Origin: Prunella strophiata
Taxonomy: Eukaryota > Chordata > Aves > Passeriformes > Prunellidae
Reading direction: 5' to 3'
DNA length: 64,000 bases
Assembly: GCA_036583965.1 (NCBI GenBank)
Contig: JAZBQD010000014.1
Coordinates: 36,752,990-36,816,989, forward strand
Below the pieces are notes generated by a model. That model was not told the origin of the DNA. It did no database searches and was given only the letters and a program-made list of their open reading frames with translations. Each line of letters opens with the position of its first letter. Positions within the stretch are counted from its first letter, which is position 1. Shown here in pieces: positions 36,645 to 50,400 of the stretch. A program made the position numbers and the translations under genes.

Positions 36645-36672
36645 TGGAAGAATACAAGCATGTATTCTTCCA
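36645..36672. repeat. Perfect inverted repeat, 12-bp arms, 4-nt loop
   Basis: TGGAAGAATACA (36645-36656), the loop AGCA, then the exact reverse complement TGTATTCTTCCA (36661-36672). The tight loop makes it a good cruciform or RNA-hairpin former. It is too short for a typical pre-miRNA stem, and pairing stops one base outside the arms. Confidence 0.9.
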
Positions 36673-37895
36673 AGATAACATCTTTTGAATTTCTCTTTGA
36701 ATTATAAAAATACCTTTGCTGAACATAAACAGTGTTTTCACATGATGTGTCGTGTGCTCAAAATTTTTATTGGCATCCACTTTGCTGCAGAAAAGTCTTG
36801 CACTGAAGGAACCAGCTCTTTTCTCAAAAAGCTTGTGTGACTCTGTGCTGAGACTGTGGCCCAGGTCAGGATACCCCTTGCATGTAACTGGTTATTTCCC
36901 ATAAAGCCTGGGCTTGCCAATTCAATTTCTTGCATTCACAGTCATGAGTCCCAGGCAGTCTGCTTAGATCACACCTGCCTGAGTAACCCCTCTTTTCCCA
37001 ATTCCCCCTGACCTCCAGCACCAACACCAATGTCTGCTTTGAGTACCCAAGAAGAGAAGAGGGAAGGAGCAGGGAAGAAATAGTCCTTTTGACTCCCCTC
37101 ATTTTCCTGGACCTCAGAAGGGGTCAGGAACACATCATCAACAGAGATACTAAAAAATTGACTGGGCAAGGTCCTGAGCAGCATGATTTCAATGGACCTG
37201 CATTCATTCAGGGCTTGGACAAGATAACCAAGAAGTGATTCACCCCAGGTGAATCTATAACTACCCTATTGTGCTCTGACCTCCAAGGGCACTGAAATAA
37301 GGGGAGATGCTACATAGGCTGGGTAGCTTTAATGCTTTATACAAATTTCAAGCCCCAGAGCTGACTTCTCACTTGGATTGTATGTCTGATGAGGACGTGC
37401 CTCGGCAAGCATCCTAAACTCATGCTGATAAGGTTTGCATGCATTTGTTCTATAGCTATCTATCTATCAGAAGACTTATGTGGTAATTTAATGCTTGATG
37501 GCAAGTGTCTGATAGTAAATGAAGCAATCAAAACCCACCAAATATTCTGCTAGGCAGTAACAGGGAAGAGTTACCAGGGTCTTGTGTGTCATTATCTCCC
37601 CCACTGATCCTTTGGGAGTTCTTTTTACCATTTCTGTCTCCATAGCAAAAACATTGTCCTCTTCCTACTATTCACTTCATTAGATACCACTGCACCATCA
37701 CAGCACTTGACTATAACAAAATTAGGGAAGCAACCTTGTCCCCCTGAATGTCATTGAGCTAGTACAACCTCCTTCTGCAAGCAGGATGACCTTACTTCCT
37801 ATGCTTGTGATCCTAAAGCCATCAAAGCATGCAAAGATGAGTCATTGTTTTCTTTCAATGACATACCACTAGAACAAAACACCAAGCATTTGTTT

Positions 37896-37919
37896 GTCAT
37901 AGGAAATGTCATAGGAAAT
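37896..37919 (+). repeat. 12-bp tandem duplication
   Basis: GTCATAGGAAAT occurs twice without a gap. It looks like a small replication-slippage duplication. Confidence 0.9.
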
Positions 37920-40451
37920 GCACCTATCCATGATGAATTAAATAGCAATTTACTCAATAAATTGCAGGGAAACCTCAAAGCAAATGTAAATGGTTCCTGG
38001 TGGGAAAACAAAAATCTGGAAATCTCATTGCCTTTCAATGAGATTCAAATCTATCAGCATTGACTGAAAAACATGCAAATATGTATCACTTAAGTAAATT
38101 CATCCTTCTCCACTAAAATCTATCAATCACAGTAACAATGAATATCACTGGATGACGACATTTTGAACGTTGAGTGCATTTTGTACTAATTGTAGTATTT
38201 TATTATGTCATCAAGTGAAGGAAAACTGCCAGTATTCTCAATAGCTGTGTACACAATAAATGCCTGAGAGATTGTTGCCATGAGTATTATCTGTCAAGCA
38301 AATATCTGTGCCTCAATTACTGTTTCCCTTCAGCAAATATAGAATCAACCCACAAAGAGTGACAGTGGAAGAGCACTGCCACATTTATAGCTCTGTAACT
38401 CTGCCAGGGAATGATTTAGCCAAATACCCATATGGCGTGAATCAACACAGCTCCAGAATTCTTCAGAATTAAACCACTGTAGACCATCCAAAAACATGGC
38501 CCATAGAAATCACCAGTAGGTCTTCCAGTCACACATGAGTGTGGGAGTGTCCACTGCACTCTCAGCATTCCAGCCTCTCAGACTTAGCCTAAATCTCCCT
38601 CCACCTGATGCTTCCCAGGCAGTGCCACCACTGATAGGGAATCTCAGCATCCATGTGGAAAAATAATATACTATTGATAACCTAAATGCCTTGAAGAAGC
38701 TTGGTATAAGTTTTTTTTTTAATCATAAGTAATAACAAAAAAGAACAGAAATAAAAAATTAATAAAGGGGGAATTTTTAGCTACAGATATTATCTCCCAA
38801 TTTGTAAACCACATCTTCTCATCTTTTGGACGTGACACAGCCCTGCTACTATGTTTTGATTGGTTAAGATAGTAAGACAAAAAATACTGCTGCTTTCCCA
38901 TTTTCTGCAAGAAACCAAAACATAATTGAACCTCTTCCTTCTTCAGGATGTTTTTCCTGACAGTGTCATAATTTTCTTCTTCACAATTTCTCTTCTCTAA
39001 GCAGTTGGAAGCATTTCAGATTTCAGGCACTTGATATTACCCATTGTTTGAGATTCTCTTTCGGAAGTTGATTGCAGTCCATTTATTGGAAAAATGGACC
39101 AAGAAAGGAGTGCATTCAAGAAAAAACTTCCATGTCCAGAGCTTTGCAGAGCTACAAATGCATCATCCACACAGACATATAACTTAGTCCTCAGTTATAA
39201 TGATTGCAGTAGCTGGTAGTACTGATCCACTTTAAACCCTATCCATTTTCAAAATCTCTGTGACTTTCGTCTATGTACAATATCCCCTTTCACAATGTCT
39301 TCAATTTTGATCAAGTTGTGTTTACAAAAAGAGAGATGGCTCCTAAAATCAGGAACCACTTTTTGAAGTAAATTTCTCTGTCTTTTATGTACATAGGCTA
39401 CAATAAACCAGCCTTAGCAGGGTTGATTCCTACTGAAATACATAGGAGAAAATGTAAAGCACTGAGAGGGCATTATGAACTTCTGGTAAATCTGTTCCCC
39501 CACATGGAAAAGTTTACAAGATGGTTTTGCAATAGTCTGTCTCAATAAAAAGTTATTTAACATGTTAAAGAGCCATTGTTGTCTATTTCAGTGGTTTTCT
39601 GCCATGTTTTAATTAATGACTTTCTGTGCTGATTCATTTTTTCTGTATTCATTAAAATGATACAATCAAGTCATTGGGGCAAAATATTTAATAAAGTTTT
39701 TTGAAAGGGAATATAGTCTTTAATTTTCATGCTATTGAATAATTACAGAAAAAAAAATCAAATAAGAGCTTGTTTACATGAAAAATTAGAACAGCTATTT
39801 CACTTTAAATTCATGTCCTTCCTTAAGCCTAAGTAACTCTCAAAAAGGCCTAATTTAGGGATTGAGTAGAACAATGAACTTATGCCTGCGTAACTTGGTT
39901 TATACACAGGACTTAAATTGCCTCCATTTGTTTTGTCGATTTTAGTGAAATGCTATTAGAAACAGGGGATTTTCTAGGCATATGCTCCCAGCCATGTGCA
40001 GACCCATCCCATCACCATTTTGTCAGTCCTATCCCAACACACTGTGCCTTTGTATATATGTGTGAGCACACGCACAGCACCTCCTATTGCCTCAGATGCC
40101 TGATGTGCACTTTATGTATCTGACTGTTGCTAGATATGGGCCACCATGCTGTGGCAGCTAATGAATTTTTTCCTGGTCGAGGGATTGTGGGGTCTTCTCC
40201 AGCAGCAGATTTTGTGCTAACCTAGGTTATGCTAACACCATACAAAACTAGATGAAAGACTTGGTCACTGCATTTCAAGTACTTCAAAAATACCTCGGAA
40301 TACCTTTGCACATTCTTTCTCTCTTTAATGTATTTAAATTTCTGTCCTGAATGATTCAAGAGCAACCTCTGAATTCAATTGTATCCTTTCAATTGATTCC
40401 CAGTATATTTCCAGCCCTGCTTGAGGTCAAGTTCAAATAATGGGCCAACAA

Positions 40452-41156
40452 AATCCTTATGAAATTCAACAAGAACAAATGCAATGTGGTTCTCCTGGGA
40501 GGAAGAAGTCCTTGCAACAGGGTAGTCTGGGGAGCAGCTCTGCAGAGGAGGTCCAGAGGGTCAGCCCAGGCCAGCACTGCCCTGGGCTGCATCATCAGGA
40601 GCACAGCCAGCAGACCAAGGAAAGGGATTTTTCCCTGTGCCTGGCAGCTGTTACACCACATCTGGAGCCCTGTGTCCAGTTTGGGGCTCCACAGAGCAGG
40701 AAAGGCTTTGACAAACTGGAGCAAGCCCAGGGCAGGGACACTGTGGTGGGCAGGGATGGAGCACCTGCCCTGAGAGGACAAGCTGAGAGGGACCAGGGCT
40801 TGCTCACCCAGAGAGGAAATGTCTCTGAGGGCACCACAGAAAAGCCCCCAGCACCAGTGAGGAGTTTATCAAGGACAGGGAGCCAGGCCTCTCCCTGCGG
40901 CATGTGTCTGGAGAATGAGAGGCAAGGGACATTAAGTGAAACCACAGAAGTTCAGAACAGACAGAAGAAATATTTCCTGTGAGGACAGCCAAGCAGAGGA
41001 GCCAGGTTGCCAAAGGAGATCTATGGTCTCTCTCCCTGGAGGTTTTGAAGTGCATACTCTGGGTACAGTCCAGAGCAATCCATTCTGAATTTTTGAGCAT
41101 GGGGTTGGACTAAAGGCCTCCTGAGACCCCTTCCAGTCCAAATTACCCTGTAATCC
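40452..41156 (+). repeat. CR1-family LINE 3' fragment
   Basis: About 700 bp of a second CR1 type. A pol-like stretch starts with KFNKNKCNVVLLGG at about 40459. It continues in another frame through HLEPCVQFGAPQ near 40660, a recognisable CR1 pol segment, and is broken by frameshifts. The 3' part reads AGAGGCAACGGAC-like at 40918, then GGGGTTGGACTAAAGGCCTC and CCCCTTCCAGTCCAAATTACCCTGTAATCC. It is more GC-rich and diverged differently from the copy at 33897, so it is probably another subfamily. Confidence 0.88.
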
Positions 41157-44100
41157 AACACGGATTTAAGCTATGCAATGTATTCCCTCTGTGATTAGGG
41201 CAATATGAAATGTCACCGATGTTCAAGTCCTGCATTGTTTCAAATTATGCAGGCATGTCACAAAGCTTACCTAAGCAAGTCTTGGAAATAAGCTGGAAAA
41301 AATTCCTCCTTTGTTTTTTTTTTTTTTTTTTTTCTGAAAGTTATGAAACATGAGAACAAGATGAAATAATGCATTGCTAAAACCAGAATAATTTGCAGCA
41401 GCATTCAATCAGATAGTTTAGAGGAAATAAAGCCCTAGTATTAGGATTATGCTAAATATAAAGAGCCAAACTAAGTCTGGATGTAACTCTTCAGGGTTTT
41501 GATTCAATAACTTGATACCTGAATGGAATATGAAAATACTTTTGAGTTTTTCACATAGCTAATGCCCTGATGGCCTGGAAAAGGGATTAGAAATTCAAAG
41601 ACACAAGGAGAATTGTGTCAGAGCAAGAATTTGGCTGTAGGGAAACCTCAGAGCATCTCATAGATGCTTTCACTTAGTGATCTGCCTATGACTAAATGTC
41701 TCCCCCCAAACATAAAGAGCAGAGAGGACATTGAATTAAGTACAAATTATTAGAGTATTATCTGACTTGGGTTTTTAGACTGAAAATTTCAGACTAGTCA
41801 AAAAGTGAATTATTAGTAATTAACTATTATTAATTGTTATGCATTATTAGTATCCTCCAATGCTACCATTTATTCTTATCTTCTGAACTTTAGCTGTCTT
41901 TTACCAGAATCTAGCCAGAGTTCTGAATCTCCACATCACTGAGAAGGCATGTAAACAGAGCTATGTAACTATACTATAAAATCATCTCTATGCTTCCTTA
42001 GCAAAGAAGTCATTCAGTGTAAGCTATTGGAAGCAGAGATCCTTTCCTGTTAGTACCATTAGCATTCCTACTACTTAGCAAAAATATTAAAACAAATATA
42101 AAAGTACCTTGGCCTGAAGTGAGAAAAAAAAAGACACGTAACAAAAAGCAATCTTCTCAGGTTCTTGACATGTCAAAAATAGTTAACTGCTCAGCAGTCC
42201 CAGCCCTAACTTCTAATGGGATAAATCTAAAACCTTTGTCAATTAATTAACTTATCCCTGCATCTCAAATTAAGAAATCAAATAAAGATAAACATGTAAT
42301 TTTCTTTTCTTCCATGCTTCAGTTCCCAAAAGTAATGCAAGCACATTTTCTATGAACAGCCTCAAATGATGCAAATTATGCAAAAGGTACAGTAGATAAA
42401 TACAGACAGAAATAAACCTGTGAAATGCTGTTCTCTATTTGTCTAGAATAAGAAAAAAGTGTTGAAATACAGAGGTGTTCAAAAGTAGGTGAATAAGACT
42501 CTGCCTCTGAAAACTGACTGCAAAATTCCCAGTGAAGTTACTTCTGCACAGAAAAGGAAACAAATACAGAGGGCACCCTCCAGTGCCTGCTTAATAAAAT
42601 GTCAAATGGGGCTCTTCCTTCAGTTCACTTCTAACAGCAGGGTATGGCAGTCACAGGGATCTTTATGGTGGTGCAGCTCTGTCCAGCCTGTAGCTCAGTG
42701 CTTGACACCTTCAATCCAGAGATGCCATTAGCTGGACTCCTGATCCTGGAACTTTTACACAAATATCTCTTGGTAATTCCAAATTTCAGGGACAGAGAGA
42801 ATTGTTAGTCCCATTCTTTGATGAAATGGGCGTCAGAGAGACAAATTTAGGCTGAGAATGGTGGTGCCTTTCTATCACCTTGAGTTCAGCACTGGAGCTC
42901 CAGACTGATGTTGGGAAAACAATTTTGGATGGGTTCTTCTGGTGATATTCTGGTTCCTGTGAGTAAGTCTGCTTGGTTTTCCACTTCAGTAGAGGGGTCT
43001 TCATTTGCCACTATGCAGCACAGTGCATAGGAGAGTTAAGGACTTCACTTCAGGAGCTGGTAATCAGATACTCAAAAAGTTGCATCTCAGCAAGTGACTC
43101 TTTACTGGTCATGTCCACTGCTGGCAAGAAATTTATATCCTCCCAGTGAATTCTGTCCCTAAAATATAAGGATCCTAATTTGACACTGGGGAGTTAAAAT
43201 GCTGTGGGTTTTTTTTTTTTTTCTTTTCCTGAGTTTCAGAGGAGACAAAAAGAAAGATTGTGGAAAGGAAAAGTATGGGGGGGAAAGTACTTGCTTAAGA
43301 ATTAATAGATAATCAAATAGAATGGGTTTGAATGTGAAAATCCAGCTGAAATAAATAAATTCTTAATCTAGCCAATTTTAACAAGATGATGGTTGGTTTT
43401 ATAGGTTTCTTTTGTCTTCAAGGAGCCCATTTGCCATTTCTTCTGCACACCAGAAGCCTCCATCAACCAGTGGTTGTTCTTGAGATATCCCACTATCTCA
43501 GGGAGAACCCCTGTTGCAATTTAAGTCATCTTCTTGTCTAACATGCAGATGACAAATCTGAAGATGAGACTCTTCTATTTCTTAGTGTAAGGTAAGGATA
43601 CAACTAATTCATATCAGTAGTCGCTATATAAAACAGAAATTATTTCAGATTCTTTTGGGAACTCTCTAAGCCTAAGCCTATCAGCCCAGCAAGGTATTTG
43701 GACATCTCAGCTTAAAGAATATGAGCTACCCTAGGATTTCATGTGATTAAGATAACTTGAGTTCATTTACTGAATCAGTTTGGCATGAAACACTAATCCT
43801 TCTCTTGCCTCCCTCTGACATGTATTACTGTGGATGGCAGGTACTCCAGTTTCATAACTGGGCACAGAATTTCAACAGTAGTTGTAGTTTTCAGAGAAAT
43901 AGCATTAAAAATTATGCCCAGGAACAGTTTTACCTGTTACTGCATTTAAAAAGGTGGCATACAATTATAGGATTTGTACCTAGTGTAAAATTGTACATGC
44001 ATTATATGTTCATAGAAGAGATCATACTTTCCAGGTATTCAACAATGACTCACAATGAAAGCTCTGCTACCCAGTGTGAACAAACTCCCTCAAGTTTTCC

Positions 44101-44185
44101 AATGAGAAAGCTTCAGTTTATAGCTGAAATTACTCTTAAGGCCCCACTATTCTGACAGGGCCCACAGACTACAGCCCCACTACCA
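41157..44185. other. Intergenic DNA, no gene recognised
   Basis: AT-rich, with a poly-T run at 41314-41333 and another T run near 43209. Open frames (up to 132 codons, 43757-44155) have no recognisable domain, signal peptide or splice context, and are not called. Confidence 0.7.
41314..41333 (+). repeat. T20 homopolymer
   Basis: Twenty consecutive T after TTTG. It could be the complement of a poly-A tail, but no retroposon body was recognised beside it. Confidence 0.9.
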
Positions 44186-44190
44186 TTTCT

Positions 44191-44400
44191 CTTTTGGTTT
44201 TTTGTTTTGTTTTTTTGGTCGTTTGTTTTGCTTTGCTTGTTTGCTGGGGGTTGGTTAGGGTTTTTTTTCCTTTGGTTGTTTTGGGTTTGCTGGGGCTCTT
44301 TTTGAGGTGGGGGGGTTGGTTGGGTTTTTTTGTGGTTTTTTAGTGGTTTTTTTTGGGTGGTAGGGTTTTTTTGGTTTTTGTTTGTTTGGGTTTTTTGTTG
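44191..44400 (+). repeat. Strand-asymmetric G/T-rich low-complexity block
   Basis: By hand count only 4 A and 10 C occur in 210 bases, so about 93% are G or T. The block is made of varying GGTTTT- or GTTTTT-like units with G runs up to seven, including one TTAGGG-like element at 44255-44261. Composition returns to normal at both edges. The minus-strand frame at 44113-44403 is an Asn/Lys/Pro/Gln-rich artefact of this composition. Confidence 0.9.
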
Positions 44401-47400
44401 CAATTATGTGCCAAGACATAATACTGCAGTGATACCTACAGAAGGAAGCTGTGATGATGGACACAATGGACACAGTCTCTGTGTTTCTTCAGGCACAGCA
44501 TGCCTGGGGAACTGGGTTGATATCTAAAAGATGAATGAAGCTGCCACCTGGGAGACTGCTGCTTCCCCTCCTGGCCTAGGGGTCAGACTGGCTCTTCTGG
44601 GTGCTCAGACTGGGACAGGCCAGGTAAGAAAAAGTGCAGTTAAGTAGGGATACATTTTGTGCAGGGGATGGGTGGCCCTCACTTATCTCCATATTTAGAC
44701 ACCCATTTCTACACGAAATGTGTTTTGGCTGTAGCCTGTGTGTACCTGAAGGTGTGATCTGCAGGACATTTTGATGTCATTAATGATTAGATTTGCTTGT
44801 GTTGGCTTACACGAATGTACTCGCCCCGTGTATTACCACATTGTTAGAAATCTGGAACACATGCCAACTAAGATTCTCCCCATGTAACATTTTTCTATTG
44901 TGTTTATCATAGGAAAAGGCAAGCTGCCCCTGACAGGGACATCTCACTGTACATTGGAGATAGCAGCCTCCAGTCCCTACTGAACAATCTGTTTTAACGC
45001 AAAAACTGAATCTGGCCCAAGACCTGATCCCATCCCTTCTCTTGGGATACTGAATTACTTTGCCAGCCCTGCTGCCCTCTTTGCCCAAAGCCCCATGCCA
45101 TGTCCTCACAAGGCCAAAAGGAAGCACCTTCACCATGTAACCAAAACACCAAGGCTGGCTGGCAGGTGCCAGCTCTGTGCCGCTCTCTATGGCCAGTAGT
45201 GTGTGGTAGCAGTGGTGGTATCCTCTCATCTGGCTGGAAACACAACTCTTATGTGATGAGAGTACATGGCTGATGTTGGGGACCTCCCTGCCACATGGGG
45301 AATGATGACCAATCCGCCCACATGATGGAAACACATCCTGGCCTGTGATGACAAGGGGCTGGACTACTCCCCTAGGAAACCTTATCCAGTTGAAATATTC
45401 CTGCCAATGATACACATTCTGATGCATTTTTTATTATTTTTTCAGCTCCTTTCAAGCCACTGCTTATCACATATTTTATGTGTCTTCGGGGGCTTGATCC
45501 TGCACTCAAAAGCCCATTTTTATGCTAAAATTCTTGTTTAGTCACATGAGAATCAAGGACATGCTCAGGTAATTGTGTGAAGTGAGATCAGGTTGTTAAG
45601 AGAGCAGAATGACCAAATCCTACAGAATTATATGCCCAAGTCACCCTTCCCAGCCTTCTTTCTCCACAGAAAGGAGGATGCATATTTGCACTACAAGTCA
45701 ATGGGCACCTCTTTTCATCAATGGACTCAACTCTTAGACACAATTCAGCACAGACCACAAGCTTCACACCATTTCCTTAACAAGTGCAGCCACTTAATCA
45801 GGGAATTTAAAGGATCAAGCAACTGAAGCAAATTTATTAAAGTGAAGGCACAGAAATTTCAATTAATGATGGTTGGCATCACACAAATTGCTCCTTTTAT
45901 GAAATACATGCTAAAAAGTGTCTTCAAAGGAATTATTTGACAGTTTCATTAATACATTTCTATGATTATAGCTCCCAGACTTATCTCTCAACCTTCTTTC
46001 TTTCCATTCACAACAAAAAACAAAATTAAAAAGGTTATAGGGGGTTTATTTTTTGCAGAGGAGTAGAGTTTATATCTCTGAGTTTGTTTTGACAGAATAA
46101 AAATCACCATAAGCCTAGTAAACAGCTACGAAAGATTCTTGGGTTTTGTTCATTGAAGGAGAGGAGTTCCACTTGCTAAAAAATGGCAATTATACACTGC
46201 ATGAGTAAATTGACTCTGGATACACCATGTCATATACATCTCCTTGTCAGATACAAGTAAGTGCTTACTACTTCATGCATACGAAAATCTTAAAGCATTC
46301 ACTTTTAGTGAAAGAAAATAACTTGCTTCTAAAGCAGGTAGGATTGTGGTAGCCTAAAGTAATCTACAAAGCAAAAAATGCCTCAGTATTAAGTATTATG
46401 TTTTTCAATGAATGCACATTGTTCAGTATAGAATCTTGGAATATCTCATATGCACTAAGTGCATAAATATTTATTATAGTTTTATAATTGCGCTTTTACT
46501 GCCTGGTGGTTCACTGACACAGGGCTTAGAAACTTTCTCTCTTTCCCAGTTTTGCATTTAATGAAATGTACACCCAAGTCCAATTCTCAGATTGAATAGT
46601 GCTGAGTGAACTGAGATGTACAGACATTTATGTCTGGCTCTCTGTGCACTACATAAAATTGCCAAAGTGTATTTACAAGACAGAAAGAGAGCATCTCATA
46701 GGAGCTGCTCTCACGCCTTCTAACAACACTGCAGATTTGTTTCTAGTTGAAACCTTTCTTGCTGGCTACTTCTTCTAGAACTGTAAATATAAACAAACAT
46801 GTTTAGTAATGACAAATGCTGCCTTCCACATATCAATCATATCTGTTGTTAGTTACAGCAATTTCTACCAAAAAAAAAAAAAAAAAAAAGTCCACAAACC
46901 ACTGCAGCTATATAGACACTTATTTTTAAGACTTGGAGTAAAGCCAGTCACTTGAATTATGGAGATGTCCATTCTAAGTATATTTTCTGTAGTGATCACT
47001 GCTGACTTGTCATCAAAATCTAATGGCCTTGTCCAGTTTCTTTACTGCTGAAAAATAATTTTATTTTCAGTATTCAAGCTCTTCCTTTTATAAGCTTTCT
47101 GCTTTTTTTCACAATATTATTTAATTTTTTCTCCTAAATAAATCTGGAGGAACCTTTGCTTAAAATCACAATGTCAATTTTATCTCCTTTAGCATCCTTT
47201 CAGCTGGAGTACATGCTTTCAGACTGAGTCAAATTCCCAAGTTTTCATGGCACATTGAACCATAAGTTCCTAATTAATCTCTCCAACAGCAAGAGAAAAG
47301 AGAACTTTAATGCAATCCAGTCTAACACATATTCAGAGAATAGTGTGCACTCAGCTCAGAACTGGTCTGAAAAGGGAACCAGCAGTTTCCAGTCTTTATA

Positions 47401-50400
47401 CCTGAGTCCAACAGTTCATGATTAATGATAAGTTGCAAAAAGGCCCTCTGCTTTGAATCTGCAAAATGACATCAAGTAGGGAGGTGTCCAGGCATCTGGC
47501 CATCACTGCAGCATCCTGAATACCTGCCTTTACAAGCAAGTTATAAATCACTGAGCATTGAAATCCTCAAAATACTCAGTGAACAAGAAAAAATGGAAGA
47601 GATGGAAAAAAATGGATGAGAAAATGGAAGCAGTCACTGTGGCCCTGACACTTGGGATCCATATGAATGTTTAAAAATGAGAGGTTTACATTTGCTGTAA
47701 GGCAAACCTGTGCATAGAAATTGCTATTTGCCAAATACAATAAATATATCTTCATCCTCTGCCTTGCTTTTCTTTTAAATTAATGGAATGTTTCAAGAGA
47801 AAAAGTAAAGTCTTAGGGGCAGAATATATACACTGCATTCAGAATGCCCTTAAAAACGGAGATATACAAAATACAAAATCACAGCAAAGGACAGCAACAA
47901 AAATTCTTGACTCATTTTGAAAACTTTATTTGCCACAGTATATCTTTCCAAGAAATACATCCTCTTGAGGAGGGATCTGTGTCAGCAAAGGAAGCATCTT
48001 CTTTTGCCCAGATAGATAAATTCTTGATAACAGTGTATCAAAGAACTTAACTTCCTCAACTTCCTTTTAACACTTTTATACACAGATTAATATTTAGTCC
48101 CTGCAAAGCAAAAGCCACACATGCAAACAAAGCACAGCAAGGAATGGGTTCATCACTTCCCATGGGCAGGACTGGTGTTCAGCCATTTTAGGAGGGCAGG
48201 GCCCCATCACCTGTGACAGTTACTTGGAAAGACAAAAGCCACCACTCCAAATGTCATCCCCTTTCTCCTTCTTCCCCCCACTTTATAAACTGAGCATGAT
48301 GTCAGGTGGTCTGGAGTATCCCTTTGGTCAGTTGGGGTCACCTGTCCTGGCTGTGTTTCCTCCCAGTCTCCCACACACCCTCAGTCTCCTCACCAGCATG
48401 GCAGTATGAAAAGCTGGAAAAGCCTTAGCTCTGTAAAAGCTTTTCTGTATTATGATCCCTGTGTTCAGCATAAATCCAAAACACAGCCCCATACCATTCA
48501 CTGTGAAGAAAATTAATTCTGTGCCACCCTAAACCAGCACAGCATGATATACAAACTGCTACCCCCTCTTCTCTGCACGTGGGTGGAGAATAGCAAGTGG
48601 ACTAAATAACATGTCAGAAAACCATCAAAAAGACAGGTACACAATTTTCTCTCCCTTCAGAAATCTGTAAACCCAGACAATGACTGTGAATCTCCAGGAG
48701 ATTATTCATTAAATCAGACTACAGCCATTAGCACAGTTTAAATAGACTCCAAGCAAGTTCAGCGTAAACAAAGAATAAAGGGTTGAATACAAACACAAGA
48801 ATTCAGCTGCCATCAGATATGAAGAAAGGGAGCTCAGCTACAATGCTCCAAAGGGAGCACAGCTCCTGCAGTGACTCAGCTCTGAGTGGGGTGTGAGGCA
48901 CAGCAGCTGAATCTCCTTTTCTCTGACAATATTTATAACAGTTTGCTATGCTAATTTCCTGCAGGTCCACCTGGATTTTATCAGCTTATATATTTTGCCA
49001 AAAAACAGTTTTTACTTTATCTGCTTTACTAACACTGTGATTTACAGCAAGTGGCTTTGTTTCAGTCTAGGGATTTCTTAAGTCTTAACTTTTCATGCTT
49101 CCTCAAATAAAGATTCAGTTCTCCAACCAAATAAACATATAAACAGTGCAGCTTGTGGTCTGGTGATTGTGTTGTCACAAAACTATTTTTAAAGAAAACA
49201 AGGAATCATTGAAAATCATCTTTTCCCTTTAGAACCAATTATTCTTTCAGCTCTGCTCATTCCAGCAAAGAAAGCCCTTTTATTTAAGACAAATCACATG
49301 CAAACAGCATGATATGCCCATGCTATGTTTTTAACTGAAAAGTGTTTACAGTGGGTATTTTCATACCTCCCTTCATTCCTCAGTGTTCTTTAGCAGTCTT
49401 GTCCAAGACTAGCAGCAACTTTAGTAGTATTCACTATACTGAGAAGTAAATGAGCGTCCCACTCAGCAGTAGAAAATTGATGTGCAATAACATCTGACAT
49501 GTTTATAGCAGCATTTAATTATTTAATCAATTTAATAACAGAGTATTTGAACCACCATTTAAAAAAAAATCACTGGGCATATCCAATTCAGACTATAAAT
49601 CAGACATTTTGCTCTCTATTTTCATCCTTCAATTACATTCTGTGAACTAATCGGCAACAGTTGATGGGAATATAGGATGTAGACAGACTATAACAGGTGG
49701 AGCAATCAGCTCTTCACAAGAAATTAATTTGTACAGCCGCTGTTACTCTCTCATACACACAAATTCTGATTTGCACACATAGCCAAGCAAATAGCCCTGA
49801 GTATTGCTAATTGTGATTACAGCCAAAAGTCATAAAACACATTTCATTATATTCAGGGGAATGATAGCTGTGCTCATTCATTTGTCATTCTATTATCTTT
49901 GAAGTTAATTTTATAATCTTCAGATATATTTTTTGATTTTCTCCCTGATTTTTGAACAAAATAAATGTTTCGTATCCCAGTATTCATACTGGGTTTATTT
50001 GAACTTCATTAAAACCACACTGTTAATTTCTGAATTGAATAAAAATATGTCAAAATGTCTAATGATGGTTCTCTTGAGACACAATGAGCCACTTCAGTAC
50101 AAAAAGTAATAATAAAATATTTATAACAATATTGCATTAAGACTAATTTTTCCCATCATGTGTCCTCATTTCAACCAGCTAAAATTCTTATTTTCATTAA
50201 AGTGAGAAATTCTGACCCTGGGAAACACTCTTAGACATTAAGATTATCTCTCTGGGTGGGATGCAGTCTTTCTGAAGCCCCCAGGTGCCTCTTCATACTC
50301 ATAGCATGTCTGCTGCTTGGCCCCTCCAGCTGGAGCTGGTGCCTTGCCCATGGGCTGGACCTCCTCCAGCAAACATCAAAACCTGGCAGGCACTGGCCTG

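Larger units (their letters stand above)
34587..40451. other. Intergenic DNA between two CR1 copies
   Basis: AT-rich DNA without a recognisable gene. It contains a 14-T run (35533-35546), the hairpin at 36645-36672 and the 12-bp tandem duplication at 37896-37919. Open frames are all under about 100 codons and lack known domains. Confidence 0.72.

Noticed and set aside
44113..44403. 96-codon Asn/Lys/Pro/Gln-rich minus-strand frame
   Set aside because: It is the translation of the G/T-rich low-complexity block; the composition alone explains the open frame.
44807..45427. 206-codon minus-strand open frame, the longest outside the CpG island
   Set aside because: It has no recognisable domain, signal peptide or splice partners. 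It lies in a GC-richer patch that may be an old repeat, so it is probably chance.
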